A stretch of 64,000 nucleotides of DNA from Planctomycetota bacterium (GCA_004295085.1 SHNF01000011.1:154311-218310), one strand, 5' to 3'. Numbered from the stretch's first letter, positions 7,810 through 18,032 are shown. The notes: generated from the letters alone by a model not told the origin. Numbers and translations are program-made.

Positions 7810-9018
7810 CTAGAAGCGCAGTCCGAGCTGGACGTAGCCGTAGAACAGGTCGTCGCTGTTGGCCACGGCGCTGCCGGCGGAGAAGTAGGCGCCGCCGATG
7901 CTGAGGGTGAAGTTGTCGGTGAGATTGCCCTCGGCGTACAGGTCCAGCTCCGTGCCGATGTTGTCGGAGAGGGTGCTGGGCACCTGCGGGCGGCCGGGGA
8001 GCGCATAGATGTCGTCCTCGTTGGCCTGCTTGCTGAAGTGGTGCAGCTCGGCGTGGAAGGTCCAGCGCTCGTTCCACTCCAGCCAGTAGCGGGCCGCGAG
8101 GTCGATCAGGTTGGACCAGGTCACGACGTCGGCGATGCCGTTCCAGGAGTGGGTCTCCATGAACAGCGGCCGGAAGGTCTCGACCTCGCCGTTGCCCGGC
8201 GTGTCGTCGCCGGTGGCGTAGCTCCACTCCACGCCGACGTTGTGGCCGCCATCCAGCGCGTACCACAGGTGCAGGACGTAGGCCTGCGCGTACAGGTCGC
8301 GGTTGCCGGCGGCGCGGCCGTCCTCCAGGATCGCCTCGGCGTTCCAGTGCAGGCCCTGGAAGGCCTCGCCGTAGGCGCGCGCGCCGTAGGCCTTGATGTC
8401 GCGGTCGGGGTTGTTCGGGCTGTTCTTGCGCATGGCATAGGTGTCGAGCAGGAAGCTGTCCCAGTCCCACACGCCGTACACGCCGTAGAAGTCGGTGCCG
8501 GAATTGGAGGACCCCTGCCCCTCCACGGCCTCGGTCACGAACACCGTGAGGTCGAGGTTCTGCCAGCGCCCGCTGCCCAGCAGGCCGTCGAAGGTGTTGG
8601 GATTCACGCGCCAGTCGTCGGGCGCCACCATGCGCCCCTCGCCGTAGAACTGCTCGAAGCGGCCGGCCTGCAGGCGGTACTCGCCGAGCAGCTGGTCCAG
8701 CTCCAGGTAGCCCTGGTGCAGGTCTGTGGTCGAAACGGAGCCCTGATCCACCACCGAGTGCTGCACCTGCAGGAAGGCGCGCAGATACTCGTCCACCTGC
8801 GCGTCCAGCTGCAGGCGGGCGCGCAGGGAGTTCTCGTGGAAGCTGTCGGCGCCGGTGACGGGGATGCCCGGGCTCTTGCCTTCCGCGCGCGCGCGCAGCT
8901 CGCCGCCGATGGTCAGACGCTCGATGCCGGAGTCCGTGATCACCAGCCCGCGCGTCTCCTCCTGCGCACCCAGCGCCGGGGCGAGCAGGAGCAGCGTCAG
9001 GAGGGCCGGGCGGCCCAT
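7810..9018 (-). CDS. Outer-membrane beta-barrel protein, alginate-export-family type (copy B)
   Basis: A 402-residue paralogue of the downstream barrel protein, with the same plan: signal peptide ([19 protein letters not shown]), an opening strand [14 protein letters not shown], repeated amphipathic strands, and a terminal Phe (LGLRF). Shared positions include SFxHxGY/DLHQGY and [20 protein letters not shown], so the pair arose by tandem duplication. An in-frame ATG at 9051 would add eleven residues with two Arg before the signal; the shorter form is chosen as a cleaner signal peptide. Separated by 22 bases from copy A, so probably co-transcribed, and divergent from typA. Substrate unknown. 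Confidence 0.75.
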   Translation of the reverse strand: MGRPALLTLLLLAPALGAQEETRGLVITDSGIERLTIGGELRARAEGKSPGIPVTGADSFHENSLRARLQLDAQVDEYLRAFLQVQHSVVDQGSVSTTDLHQGYLELDQLLGEYRLQAGRFEQFYGEGRMVAPDDWRVNPNTFDGLLGSGRWQNLDLTVFVTEAVEGQGSSNSGTDFYGVYGVWDWDSFLLDTYAMRKNSPNNPDRDIKAYGARAYGEAFQGLHWNAEAILEDGRAAGNRDLYAQAYVLHLWYALDGGHNVGVEWSYATGDDTPGNGEVETFRPLFMETHSWNGIADVVTWSNLIDLAARYWLEWNERWTFHAELHHFSKQANEDDIYALPGRPQVPSTLSDNIGTELDLYAEGNLTDNFTLSIGGAYFSAGSAVANSDDLFYGYVQLGLRF

Positions 9019-9155
9019 GGCCGGTCGTCGCGAGGGGGCAAGGGAAGCCATGGAGCCGGGATGGTCCCAAAGCCCGGGGCCGGATGCCAGTCCCCGCACG
9101 GCGGCGAGCCGGCCGGCCGCGGCGGTAAGATTCCGGGCTCGGAACTTCCCGGCCA

Positions 9156-10955
9156 ATGCCGCGAGCACTGCGCAACGTCGCCATCATCGCCCACGTGGAC
9201 CACGGCAAGACCACGCTGGTGGACGGTCTGTTCCGCGAGGCCGGCGGCCTGGCGCGGGCGCAGATGAGCGGCGAGCGCCTCATGGACCGCAACGACCTGG
9301 AGCGGGAGCGCGGCATCACCATCCTGAGCAAGAACGCCTCCATCGACTGGGAAGGCGTGCGCATCAACCTCATCGACACCCCCGGCCACGCCGACTTCGG
9401 CGGCCAGGTGGAGCGGGTGCTCAGCATGGCCGACGGCGCCCTGCTGCTGGTGGACGCCTTCGAAGGCCCGATGCCGCAGACCCGCTTCGTGCTGCGCAAG
9501 GCCTTCGAGAACCGCCTGCGCCCGATCGTGGTGCTCAACAAGATGGACCGGCCCGAGGCGCGCCCGGAGGGCGTCATCAGCGAGGTCTTCGACCTGTTCG
9601 TGGAACTGGGAGCCGAGGAGCTGGCCCTCGACTTCCCGGTGATCTACGCCTCGGCGCGCGAGCGCTGGGCCGGGACCACGGTGGACGATCGGGGCCGCGG
9701 CATGGCGCCGCTGCTAGACGCCATCCTGGAGCAGGTGCCGGCGCCGCGGGCGGACGCCGGCGGCCCGCTGCGCTTTCAGGTGAGCACGCTCGACTGGAGC
9801 GACTTCGTGGGCCGCATCGGCATCGGCCGGGTGCACGGGGGGGCCCTGCGCAAGGGCGCCAGCGTGGCCGTGGTCCACAACGACGGCAGTGACCGGCCGG
9901 GCCGGGTCAAGGAGCTGTACGTGTTCGCGGGCATGGAGCGGGTCCCGGCCGAAGTGGTGGAGGCCGGCGACATCGGCGCCGTGGCCGGGATCGAGGAGCT
10001 TGGCCTCGGCGACTCGCTGTGCCAGCCGGACCGGGTGCAGCCCCTGCCGCCGATCCGGGTCGAGGAACCGACCATCGAGATGGAGTTCCGGGTCAACGAC
10101 GGGCCGTACGCCGGCATCGAGGGCACGTACGTCACCTCGCGCCAGCTGCGCGAGCGCCTGCTGCGCGCCGGAATGATGGATCCCGCCCTGCGCGTGCGCG
10201 CCGAGACCGCCGACGGCTTCCAGGTGGCCGGGCGCGGCGTCCTGCACCTCGGGATCCTGATCGAGAACATGCGCCGCGAGGGCTACGAGTTCTGCGTGGG
10301 CAAGCCCATCGTCCTCACCAAGGAGGAGGACGGGCGGCGCCTGGAGCCCATGGAAGAGGCGCGCGTCGAGTTCCCGGACGAGTACCTGGGCAAGGTCATG
10401 GAGTTCTTCGGCCAGCGCGGCGCCGAGATCAAGGAGATGGAGCGCCGCGGCAAGGAGACCATCCTCACCATGCACGCCCCCACCCGCGGGCTGATCGGCG
10501 CGCGCACCAGCCTGCTGAACCTGACGCGCGGCGAGGGCACCATCCACACCTTGTTCATCGGCTACGCCCCGGAACTGCCCGGCCTGGTCAACCGCCGCAG
10601 CGGCGCCCTGGTGGCCACCGACCTGGGCAAGGCCACCACGTACGCCCTGCGCGACCTCGAAGACCGCGGCGAGTTCTTCATTCGCCCCGGCGACCCGGTG
10701 TACGCCGGCATGGTGGTGGGCGAGAACAACAAGGACAGCGACCTGCCGCTGAACGTGGTCAAGGAGAAGAAGCTCACCAACATGCGGGCCGCGGGCAAGG
10801 ACATCGAGGTCAAGCTGCGCCCGCCGCGCCTGATGAGCCTGGAGATGTTCCTGGAGTACCTGGCCGACGACGAGCTGCTGGAAGTGACTCCCGGCTCGCT
10901 GCGCCTGCGCAAGCGCGCGCTGCACGCCCGGGTGCAGCGCCGGGCGACGGTCTAG
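9156..10955 (+). CDS. typA: Ribosome-associated GTPase TypA/BipA
   Basis: A 599-residue translational GTPase, the normal length for BipA. GTP-binding motifs are complete: AHVDHGKT (12-19), RGITI (52-56), DTPGHAD (74-80) and NKMD (128-131). Elongation-factor-like domain II and the BipA C-terminal region follow, including [11 protein letters not shown]. The protein acts in 50S subunit assembly and stress adaptation. Single-gene unit, divergent from the porin pair, with a TAAGAT -10-like hexamer at 9126-9131. Nothing unusual in the sequence. Confidence 0.97.
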   Translation: MPRALRNVAIIAHVDHGKTTLVDGLFREAGGLARAQMSGERLMDRNDLERERGITILSKNASIDWEGVRINLIDTPGHADFGGQVERVLSMADGALLLVDAFEGPMPQTRFVLRKAFENRLRPIVVLNKMDRPEARPEGVISEVFDLFVELGAEELALDFPVIYASARERWAGTTVDDRGRGMAPLLDAILEQVPAPRADAGGPLRFQVSTLDWSDFVGRIGIGRVHGGALRKGASVAVVHNDGSDRPGRVKELYVFAGMERVPAEVVEAGDIGAVAGIEELGLGDSLCQPDRVQPLPPIRVEEPTIEMEFRVNDGPYAGIEGTYVTSRQLRERLLRAGMMDPALRVRAETADGFQVAGRGVLHLGILIENMRREGYEFCVGKPIVLTKEEDGRRLEPMEEARVEFPDEYLGKVMEFFGQRGAEIKEMERRGKETILTMHAPTRGLIGARTSLLNLTRGEGTIHTLFIGYAPELPGLVNRRSGALVATDLGKATTYALRDLEDRGEFFIRPGDPVYAGMVVGENNKDSDLPLNVVKEKKLTNMRAAGKDIEVKLRPPRLMSLEMFLEYLADDELLEVTPGSLRLRKRALHARVQRRATV

Positions 10956-11192
10956 GGGCCGCGCCTACCGGAAGCGGAAGCTCAGCACTGCGGACGCGGG
11001 CGCAGGGGGTCGGTGCCGGGCGCCGTTTCCGGGTGCGGCTGGGCGCCGCGCTCCGCAAGTCATGGAGGCGGGCAAGCTTACCGCCGGACAGCCAGTCCGC
11101 GGCGGCACTGCGGGAAGCCTGATTCAAAGCCCGGAACTACGTATTCTTCCGTACTTCGACCACCTCCCTGCCCCCCGGAGCCCGCAGCCACC
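10956..11192. other. Intergenic region with candidate promoter
   Basis: These 237 bases hold no convincing gene. A TATTCT hexamer at 11142-11147, in the only moderately AT-rich part, could be the -10 element of the sorbosone-dehydrogenase pair, giving a leader of about 40 bases. CTGATT at 11119-11124 is a weak -35 partner at 17-base spacing. No T-run terminator is visible after typA. Confidence 0.3.
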
Positions 11193-14114
11193 ATGCTCGC
11201 ACTCAGGACTCTTTCTGTCCCTATTCCTTTCCTTTCTGTCCTCGGCGTGCTGCTCACTGTGCCTTGCCGCGCCGCCGCCTGCGCGGTCCCGGCGCCTGCC
11301 CAGCAGCTTCCTGCCGGCTTCTTCGTGGAGCCGGTGGGCCACGACTGGGACAGCCCGGTCGGCCTGGCGTTTCTGGTTGACGGCCGGCTCCTGGTTTCGG
11401 AGAAGAAGGGTCGCGTCTGGTACGTGCAGGACGACGTGAAGAAGAACCTGGTGCTGGACCTGAGCGTGGAGGTGCTCAGCCGCGGCGATTACGGCCTGCT
11501 CGGACTGGCCGTCGATCTTGCCTTCGACATGAACGGGTACGTGTACCTGCTGCTGGTCGTGGATCCCAACGGCGACGGCGTGGACGACGATGCCGACGCC
11601 TTCGGGCGGCTCTTGCGCTACCGCTGCTTCCTCGACGGCAACGGCGAGCTGCAGGCGGACCTGCTGTCGCGCCAGGTCCTGATCGGCGCAGACTGGAACT
11701 CCGCCATACCGGTGCTGGAGCTGACCCACGGCGTCGGCTGCTTGCGCTTCCTCAGCGACGCCAGCCTGGTGCTGACGGCGGGCGACGGGGCCCATGCCAC
11801 CGAGGTGGACGTGGGCGGCCTGGATCCGGGCGCCTTCCTGCCGGGCCGCCTCAGCCCGGATCAGGACCAGGGTGCGTACCGCTCGCAATACCCCGCGACC
11901 ATGGCGGGCAAGATCCTGCGCGTGGATCCGGCCACCGGCCTGGGCCTGCCGGACAACCCGTTCTACACTGGCAACCCCGCCGACGCCGCGTCGCGCGTGT
12001 ACGCCAGCGGCCTGCGCAACCCGTTCCGCCTGTCGCTGCTGCCCGGATCCGGCCCGCGCGAGACGTTGTTCGTGAGCGACGTCGGCTGGGACAACTGGGA
12101 GGAGGTGAACCTGGTGCGCGGCGGCGAGAACTTCGGCTGGCCGGTGCGCGAAGGCCTGGAGCAGCAGCAGCGCTACGCCGGCAACGATCCCTTCGGGTAC
12201 GGTTCCGGCACCTTCACGGAACCGCTGCTGAGCTGGCACCACAGCAACCCCGGCAGCCTCGGATTCACCGGCAACTGCGCCACCGCGTCCGCGGTCTACA
12301 CCGGGACCAGCTACCCGTCCCTCTACCACGGCGCCCTCTTTTTCTGCGACTACGAGCGCGGCTGGATGCGCTGCGCGCGCCTGGACGCGGCGCAGCAGGT
12401 GCAGAGCGTCCTCGGATTCGGACAGAACATGGGCGGGCTGGTGGCCCTGGAGAGCGACCCGCTGTCCGGAGACCTCGTGTTCATCGCGCTGAGCAAGTAC
12501 ACCGGCCCCCGGATCCGGCGCATCCGCTACTCCGGCGGCGACCTGCCCCCGCAGGCCGTGGCCAGCGCCGACCCGCACTTCGGCCCAGCCCCGCTGGCTG
12601 TGCAGCTGCGCGGCTCGGACTCCTCCGACCCGGAGGGGTCCGCGCTCAGCTACCACTGGGAGTTCGGCGACGGCGCCGAGTCCTCCAGCGCGGACCCGGT
12701 GCACGACTTCTCCGACCCGCTCGCGTACCGGGCGCGGCTCACGGTCACCGACGCGCAGATGCAGTCGTCCAGCGCGGAGGTCCTGATCACGCCGGACAAC
12801 ACGCCGCCGGAGATCACGGCGGTCTTCGCGCCGCAGGACGGGCAGCTCTACACGCCCGGCGACTTCATCCTGCTGCAGGCCAGCGCCACCGACCGGGAAG
12901 ATGCCAGCGCCGGCATCCCCTTGCAGGCGGTCTGGCACGTCAACCTGATCCATGACCACCACCAGCACCCGGACTGGGCGCTGGTGAACGGCCCCACGGG
13001 CGTGTTCCAGACCGAGGCGCATGGCGACGGCACCTACTACGAGGTCGTGCTGGAAGTGACGGACAGCAAGGGCCTCGAGACCAGCGAGAAGCGCAGCCTG
13101 TACGACGCTGCAACGGAGCCCCGCGCCCACATCCGCGACCTTCCGGACGCGGTCCTGCGCCTGGGACAACCGCTCCTCATCTCCGGCGAGCTCCTGTATC
13201 CCGGCCCGTGGAACCCGACGCCGCCGCCGGCGCTGACCTGGGACTTCGGCGACGGCGGCACGCAGACCTTCGAGCCGGTGACCCACTTGCAGGAGGTGAC
13301 GGCGAGCCACAGGTACGAAGCGACGGGCACGTACACGGTGCGCCTGACCGCCACCGCCGGCACCTTCACCGACTTCGAGGAGGTCAGCGTGCGCGTAGAG
13401 CGTCCGCGCCCGGCGGTGGCGGTGTTCGCGCCGCTGGCCACGGAGCGCTGGATTTCGGTGGCGGAGCAGGAGGTCCTGGCCAACGGCCTGGTCGCGTGGC
13501 TGGCGCAACAAGGCAGCGAGGCGGCGCTGTTCCAGTTCCAGCAGCAGGACCAGATGGCACGCTGGATGGACGGGTATCTCGACGACTCCACGCGCGACGT
13601 GGTCGTGCTGCTGGACGTGTGTCCCGCGGCTCTGTACTCCGGCGAGGACGACGGCTCCCTGGCCGAGCGCTGGATCGAGCGGCGTAACGGAATCGTGTGG
13701 ACCGGCCAGCAGCCGTTCTTCGAGTACGTGCGCGCGGACGGCACCGGCGCCAGCAACGGCGCTGGGAGCACCGGCGTGGACGAGGTCCTGGACGCGGTCC
13801 TGCCCCTGCTCTGCCCCGACCTCATCACCGATCAGGCGCCGCTGCCGCTGGCGAGCCTGCAGCTGCCGTCGCTGGCGCCCTTCTCGTCCCTGTGCGCCCT
13901 GCGCCTGGACCGGATCGGCAGCGACTGGCAGGCCGGCCGACTGTACGCCACCGACGGCGCGGGTTCCAGCGACGCCCTGGCGCTGCGCCACCGCTCCGGG
14001 GGCTTCTACGCGCAGTTCTACTGCACCCCGGCTCCTGGCCACCCGCGCCTGGAGGTGCTCCAGGAGTTCCTGAGGTCATACTTGCTGCACCCGCACGGCA
14101 TCTCCCCCCAATGA
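11193..14114 (+). CDS. Secreted sorbosone-dehydrogenase-type beta-propeller with PKD domains (copy 1)
   Basis: A 973-residue secreted protein. After a signal peptide (about residues 1-33) comes a glucose/sorbosone dehydrogenase-type six-bladed propeller (about 35-445), a family that often uses PQQ to oxidise sugars; visible blocks are DGRLLVSEK, GLLGLAVD and GGENFGWPVREG. PKD domains follow near 450-530 (YHWEFGDGAE) and 650-735 (LTWDFGDGG), separated by an Ig-like stretch. The last 230 residues form a conserved domain beginning AVFAPLATERW, with VVVLLDV and VWTGQQPFFEYV, which I cannot assign; it vaguely recalls a Rossmann-like glutamine-amidotransferase fold. Overlaps the next paralogue by four bases (ATGA). 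Confidence 0.8.
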   Translation: MLALRTLSVPIPFLSVLGVLLTVPCRAAACAVPAPAQQLPAGFFVEPVGHDWDSPVGLAFLVDGRLLVSEKKGRVWYVQDDVKKNLVLDLSVEVLSRGDYGLLGLAVDLAFDMNGYVYLLLVVDPNGDGVDDDADAFGRLLRYRCFLDGNGELQADLLSRQVLIGADWNSAIPVLELTHGVGCLRFLSDASLVLTAGDGAHATEVDVGGLDPGAFLPGRLSPDQDQGAYRSQYPATMAGKILRVDPATGLGLPDNPFYTGNPADAASRVYASGLRNPFRLSLLPGSGPRETLFVSDVGWDNWEEVNLVRGGENFGWPVREGLEQQQRYAGNDPFGYGSGTFTEPLLSWHHSNPGSLGFTGNCATASAVYTGTSYPSLYHGALFFCDYERGWMRCARLDAAQQVQSVLGFGQNMGGLVALESDPLSGDLVFIALSKYTGPRIRRIRYSGGDLPPQAVASADPHFGPAPLAVQLRGSDSSDPEGSALSYHWEFGDGAESSSADPVHDFSDPLAYRARLTVTDAQMQSSSAEVLITPDNTPPEITAVFAPQDGQLYTPGDFILLQASATDREDASAGIPLQAVWHVNLIHDHHQHPDWALVNGPTGVFQTEAHGDGTYYEVVLEVTDSKGLETSEKRSLYDAATEPRAHIRDLPDAVLRLGQPLLISGELLYPGPWNPTPPPALTWDFGDGGTQTFEPVTHLQEVTASHRYEATGTYTVRLTATAGTFTDFEEVSVRVERPRPAVAVFAPLATERWISVAEQEVLANGLVAWLAQQGSEAALFQFQQQDQMARWMDGYLDDSTRDVVVLLDVCPAALYSGEDDGSLAERWIERRNGIVWTGQQPFFEYVRADGTGASNGAGSTGVDEVLDAVLPLLCPDLITDQAPLPLASLQLPSLAPFSSLCALRLDRIGSDWQAGRLYATDGAGSSDALALRHRSGGFYAQFYCTPAPGHPRLEVLQEFLRSYLLHPHGISPQ

Positions 14115-17002
14115 CCCCCATGCGCTCCCCCGCCGCCGCCGCTGCCCGCAGCCGCTTCCTGCCCCTGCCGCTATCCCTGTCGGTGTGCCTGCTGCTCGGC
14201 GCGCGCGCCGCCGCCCAGCAGCTTCCCGCCGGCTTCATCGCCGAGCCGCTGGGGCGGGACTGGGTCCTGCCCGTGAGCCTGTGCTTCCTGGACGACGGCC
14301 GCCTGCTGGTGGCGGAGAAGCCGGGCACGGTCTGGTTCGTGGAGAACGACGAGAAGAAGACCCTGGTCCTGGATCTCCAGGCGGAGACCTTGAACAACGG
14401 CGACCGCGGCCTGCTCGGCATCGCCGTGGACCCGGACTTCGGCCAGAACGGGCTCTTGTACCTGCTGCTGGTGGTGGATCCCAACGCCGACAACGTGGAG
14501 GCCGAGCAGGAGACCTTCGGGCGCCTGGTGCGTTACTCCACCCATTTCGACGCCCAGGGCAACCTGGTGGCCGATCCCGCTTCGCGCACGGTGCTGATCG
14601 GCAGCGCCTGGGACAACGGCATCCCCTCGCTGCACTTCTCGCACGCCATCGGCGACCTGCAGTTCCTTGGCGACGGCAGCCTGCTGGTGACGGCCGGCGA
14701 CGGCGCCCACTTCGACGGCGCGGACACCGGCGGCCGCGATCCCAACGGCTTCGGTCCCGGCAAATTCTCCCTGGACCAGGACCTGGGCGCCTTCCGCTCG
14801 CAGTACGACGCCACCCTGGCCGGAAAGATCCTGCGCGTGGATCCGGCCACCGGGCTGGGGCTGCCGGACAATCCGTACTACACCGGCAATCCGGCGGACT
14901 GGGCGTCGCGCGCCTACGCCAAGGGCCTGCGCAATCCGTGGCGCCTGCTCGCGGTCCCCGGCACGGGCCCCCGGGACCGCGTGCTCGTCGCCGAAGTCGG
15001 CTGGGAGCTGTGGGAGGAAGTGAACCTGCTGCGCGGCGGCGAGAACTTCGGCTGGCCCTGCCACGAAGGGCCGCTTGCGCAGCCGGTCTATCCCGGTCTG
15101 GACACGCAGGGCTTCTGCGCGGCCGCGGCCACGGCGCCGCTGCTGAGCTGGCACCACTTCGATCCCGGAACCCAGGGATACACGGGCAACTGCGCCTCCG
15201 GAATGGCCTTCTACCAGGGGGATTCGTATCCGCCGCTCTACCGTGGCGTCCTGTTCTTCTCCGACTTCGGCCAGGGCTGGATCCGGTGCGCGCGCCTGGA
15301 CGCGCAGCAGCAGGTGCTGGGCGTGTTCAGCTTCGCGACCGGCGTCGGCCCGATCGTGGACATGGCCGAGGACCCGCTGACCGGCGACCTGGTGTACATC
15401 AGCTTCGGGACCGGGACCGCGCGCCTGCGCCGCATCCGCTACGCCGGCGACGACCTGCCGCCGGTGCTGGTGGCCGCCGCCGATCCCACGTACGGGCCGG
15501 CGCCGCTGGCGGTGCAGCTGCGCGCTTCCCAGTCCTACGACCCGGAAGGCGGGCCGCTGCAGTTCCTGTGGGAGCTGGGCGACGGCGCCGAGTCGCTGCT
15601 GCCCGACCTGGATCACGTCTATCCCGATCCGGCCGTGACCTACCGCGCCCGGCTCACCGTCAGCGACGCGCAGCTGTGGAGCAGCAGCCAGGAGTTCGTG
15701 ATCACGCCCGGCAACACGCCGCCGCAGATCACGTCGTTCCGCCTGCCGCAGCCGGGCCAGCTGTATCGCGCCGGCGACACGATCCTGCTGCAGGCCAAGG
15801 CCCGCGACGCGGAGGATGACGCCGCCGGGGTCGCGCTGGACGTGCAATGGCACGTGGACCTGATCCATGACCACCACGTGCATCCGGACTTCGCCGTGGC
15901 CGGCGGCCCCGACACCTCGTTCCGCACCGAGCACCACGGCGACGGCACCTATTACGAGGTGCGCCTGCAGGTGACCGACAGCCGCGGCCTGAGCGTGTCG
16001 GAGGCGCGCCCGATCTACGACGCGGAGACGCGCCCGCGGGCGCACATCGCCGGTGTCAGCGACACGACGCCCCGGCACGGCCAGGCCATCACCGTGACCG
16101 GCCACATGGAGTACCCGGGGGGACGGGGCAACCACCCCGCCCTGGTGTGGGACTGGGGCGACGGCAGCCACGAGGCGTTCCAGGACGTGGGCCACCAGCA
16201 GGACGCCAGCGCCAGCCACACCTACGCGCGCCCGGGCGACTACGAGCTGCGCCTGATCGCCACCGAGGGGCGCAGCAAGCACAGTGCCGTGCAGCCGATC
16301 CGCGTGCAACGGCCGCGGCCGGCGGCGGCGGTCTTCGCGCCGCTGGTGGCGGAGCGCTGGATCTCCTGGGACGAGCAGGAGGAGCTGGCGGGCGGACTGG
16401 CGGCGGACCTGCAGGCGCTCGGCGCCGAGGCCGTGGTGTTCCACTACAACGACCAGGACGCGCTGGTGGCGTGGATGCAGCCCTACCTGCACGACTCCGT
16501 GCGCGACACGCTGGTCATCCTGGACGTCGCGCCCGCCCTGCTCTACGCGGGAGAGGACGACGGCTCCCTGGCGGAGCTGTGGATGGAGAGCGGCAACGGC
16601 ATCGTGTGGACCGGCGCGCAGCCCTTCTACGAGTACGTGACGCCGCAGGGCCTGATCAGCGCCGCCGGCGCCGGCGCGCGCGGCGCCGAGGAGGTCCTGG
16701 ACGCCAGCCGTCCCAACCTGGTTTCCGGCCTCGGAGACCAGTACCTGACCCCCGGCTCCGAGCTGGAGGTGCCGAGCCTGCAGCCGTTCTTCACGTGGCG
16801 GGGACTCTATCCCGACCGCATCGGCAGCGAGTGGACGGTGGACCGCAAGTACGCCGTGGACTGGCTGGGGAGCTCCGATGCGATCGCGCTGCGCCACCTC
16901 GCCGGCGGCTATTACGCGCAGTTCTACTGCACGGCCGTGTCCGAGGTGCTGCCCCGGCGCGCGGTGCTGGGCGAGTTCCTCCAGGCTTACCTGGAGCCGT
17001 GA
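14111..17002 (+). CDS. Secreted sorbosone-dehydrogenase-type beta-propeller with PKD domains (copy 2)
   Basis: A 963-residue paralogue of the preceding gene with the same architecture: signal peptide (residues 1-36), sorbosone-dehydrogenase propeller (about 37-447), PKD domain (450-534), Ig-like stretch, second PKD (near 680), and the unassigned C-terminal domain (about 735-963) starting AVFAPLVAERW. Its start overlaps the stop of copy 1, so the two are translationally coupled. A second in-frame ATG at 14120 is an alternative start. The two proteins stay alike from leader to C-terminus, showing that the whole multidomain gene was duplicated. Substrate and PQQ dependence are inferred from the family. 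Confidence 0.8.
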   Translation: MTPMRSPAAAAARSRFLPLPLSLSVCLLLGARAAAQQLPAGFIAEPLGRDWVLPVSLCFLDDGRLLVAEKPGTVWFVENDEKKTLVLDLQAETLNNGDRGLLGIAVDPDFGQNGLLYLLLVVDPNADNVEAEQETFGRLVRYSTHFDAQGNLVADPASRTVLIGSAWDNGIPSLHFSHAIGDLQFLGDGSLLVTAGDGAHFDGADTGGRDPNGFGPGKFSLDQDLGAFRSQYDATLAGKILRVDPATGLGLPDNPYYTGNPADWASRAYAKGLRNPWRLLAVPGTGPRDRVLVAEVGWELWEEVNLLRGGENFGWPCHEGPLAQPVYPGLDTQGFCAAAATAPLLSWHHFDPGTQGYTGNCASGMAFYQGDSYPPLYRGVLFFSDFGQGWIRCARLDAQQQVLGVFSFATGVGPIVDMAEDPLTGDLVYISFGTGTARLRRIRYAGDDLPPVLVAAADPTYGPAPLAVQLRASQSYDPEGGPLQFLWELGDGAESLLPDLDHVYPDPAVTYRARLTVSDAQLWSSSQEFVITPGNTPPQITSFRLPQPGQLYRAGDTILLQAKARDAEDDAAGVALDVQWHVDLIHDHHVHPDFAVAGGPDTSFRTEHHGDGTYYEVRLQVTDSRGLSVSEARPIYDAETRPRAHIAGVSDTTPRHGQAITVTGHMEYPGGRGNHPALVWDWGDGSHEAFQDVGHQQDASASHTYARPGDYELRLIATEGRSKHSAVQPIRVQRPRPAAAVFAPLVAERWISWDEQEELAGGLAADLQALGAEAVVFHYNDQDALVAWMQPYLHDSVRDTLVILDVAPALLYAGEDDGSLAELWMESGNGIVWTGAQPFYEYVTPQGLISAAGAGARGAEEVLDASRPNLVSGLGDQYLTPGSELEVPSLQPFFTWRGLYPDRIGSEWTVDRKYAVDWLGSSDAIALRHLAGGYYAQFYCTAVSEVLPRRAVLGEFLQAYLEP

Positions 17003-17026
17003 CGCCCGCACGGCGCGGGCGCGCAA

Positions 17027-17224
17027 TCAGCCGGAGGCCTTGCCCTGGATGAGCCGGCCGGCGACGAAGAGGATGCCCCCGCCGAGCAAGGCCATCATCT
17101 CGTACTGCATGCTGGACAGGCCTTCCTCCTGCAGGCCGAGGCTGACGCTGAGCGCCAGGCCGACCAGGACGACCGCCATTCCCATCACCTGCAGCGCGCG
17201 TCCCAGCACGTAGCGGGTCGGCAT
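17027..17224 (-). CDS. Small two-helix membrane protein of unknown function
   Basis: A 65-residue hypothetical protein with two hydrophobic segments (roughly residues 10-28 and 43-58) joined by a short polar loop (QEEGLSSMQYE), suggesting a small inner-membrane protein. The frame extends to an ATG at 17254, but that start would overlap the first codon of the divergent glycosyltransferase and the shared promoter region, so the ATG at 17224 is preferred. No family recognised. Confidence 0.55.
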   Translation of the reverse strand: MPTRYVLGRALQVMGMAVVLVGLALSVSLGLQEEGLSSMQYEMMALLGGGILFVAGRLIQGKASG

Positions 17225-17233
17225 GCGCCGGCC

Positions 17234-17241
17234 AGTATAAT
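17234..17241. promoter_or_regulatory. Overlapping divergent -10 elements (AGTATAAT)
   Basis: Read forward, bases 17236-17241 are a perfect TATAAT, 11 bases before the ATG of the glycosyltransferase. Read in reverse, bases 17239-17234 are TATACT, 9 bases before the ATG of the small membrane protein. One AT-rich octamer could therefore serve transcription in both directions. No good -35 boxes are visible. Confidence 0.5.
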
Positions 17242-17252
17242 CTTCCGCTTTC

Positions 17253-18032
17253 ATGCCGGCCCGGCGCCCGCTGGTCATCCTGCCCACCTACAACGAGCTG
17301 CACAACCTTCCGGAGCTGGTGGAGCAGATCCTGGCCGCGCTGCCGGACGGCCACGTCCTGGTGGTGGACGACGCCTCGCCGGACGGCACCGGCCGCTACG
17401 CGCGCGCCCGCGCGCAACGTGATCCGCAACGCCGCGTGTTCGTCCTGGAGCGTCCTGGCAAGCTGGGGCTCGGATCGGCCTACCGCGACGGCTGGCGCTG
17501 GGCGCTGGCCCGCGGCTACGACCCGGTGGTGACCATGGACGCGGATTTCTCGCATCCGCCCGCCTCCCTGCCCGCTCTCCTGGCCCTGCTGGACGCCGGC
17601 GCCGACCTGGCCATCGGCTCGCGCTACGTGCCGGGCGGCGGCATCCGCAACTGGCCGCTGCGCCGGCGCCTGCTCAGCCGCGGCGCCAACTGGCTGTCGC
17701 GCCGGTTGTTGCGCCTGCCGGTGGCGGACGCCACCGCGGGTTTCCGCGCCTACCGCGCCCACGTGCTGGAGGCGATCGATCCGGACGCGGTCCGGGCCGA
17801 GGGCTACTCCTTCCTGGAGGAGACGCTGTGGCGCGTGACGGCGGCCGGCTTCCGCTGCGCCGAGACGCCCATCCTGTTCGTCAACCGCACGCGGGACCGC
17901 AGCAAGATCAATCGTGGCGAGATCCTCAAGGCCGTAGCAACCCTGGTGCGCCTGCGCCTCTCCCGCCGGCCCCGGCTGCAGCAGCAGCGCCGGCCGCATC
18001 CGCGCGCCAGCCGCGGCGGCGCCCCATGCTGA
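17253..18032 (+). CDS. Polyprenol-phosphate mannosyltransferase-type GT2 glycosyltransferase
   Basis: A 259-residue family 2 glycosyltransferase of the dolichol-phosphate-mannose synthase type. It transfers mannose (or another sugar) from a nucleotide sugar to a polyprenyl phosphate at the inner membrane face. Seen in the sequence: LPTYNE near the start, VVDDASPDGTG, the metal-binding TMDADFSHPP, and the acceptor-loop region SRYVPGGGIRNWPLRRR with ADATAGFRAYR. There are no C-terminal membrane helices, so it is the soluble Dpm1 type. It overlaps the next gene (protease) by seven bases. The C-terminal 20 residues are a basic Arg/His-rich tail of low complexity. Confidence 0.9.
   Translation: MPARRPLVILPTYNELHNLPELVEQILAALPDGHVLVVDDASPDGTGRYARARAQRDPQRRVFVLERPGKLGLGSAYRDGWRWALARGYDPVVTMDADFSHPPASLPALLALLDAGADLAIGSRYVPGGGIRNWPLRRRLLSRGANWLSRRLLRLPVADATAGFRAYRAHVLEAIDPDAVRAEGYSFLEETLWRVTAAGFRCAETPILFVNRTRDRSKINRGEILKAVATLVRLRLSRRPRLQQQRRPHPRASRGGAPC

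Noticed and set aside
6585..9018. Alginate exporter
   Set aside because: The Pfam name covers many unrelated barrels; no alginate biosynthesis genes are present.
11124..14042. A 972-codon minus-strand frame opposite the first sorbosone-dehydrogenase gene, with a similar one opposite the second
   Set aside because: Both are antisense shadows and resemble each other only because the sense genes are duplicates.
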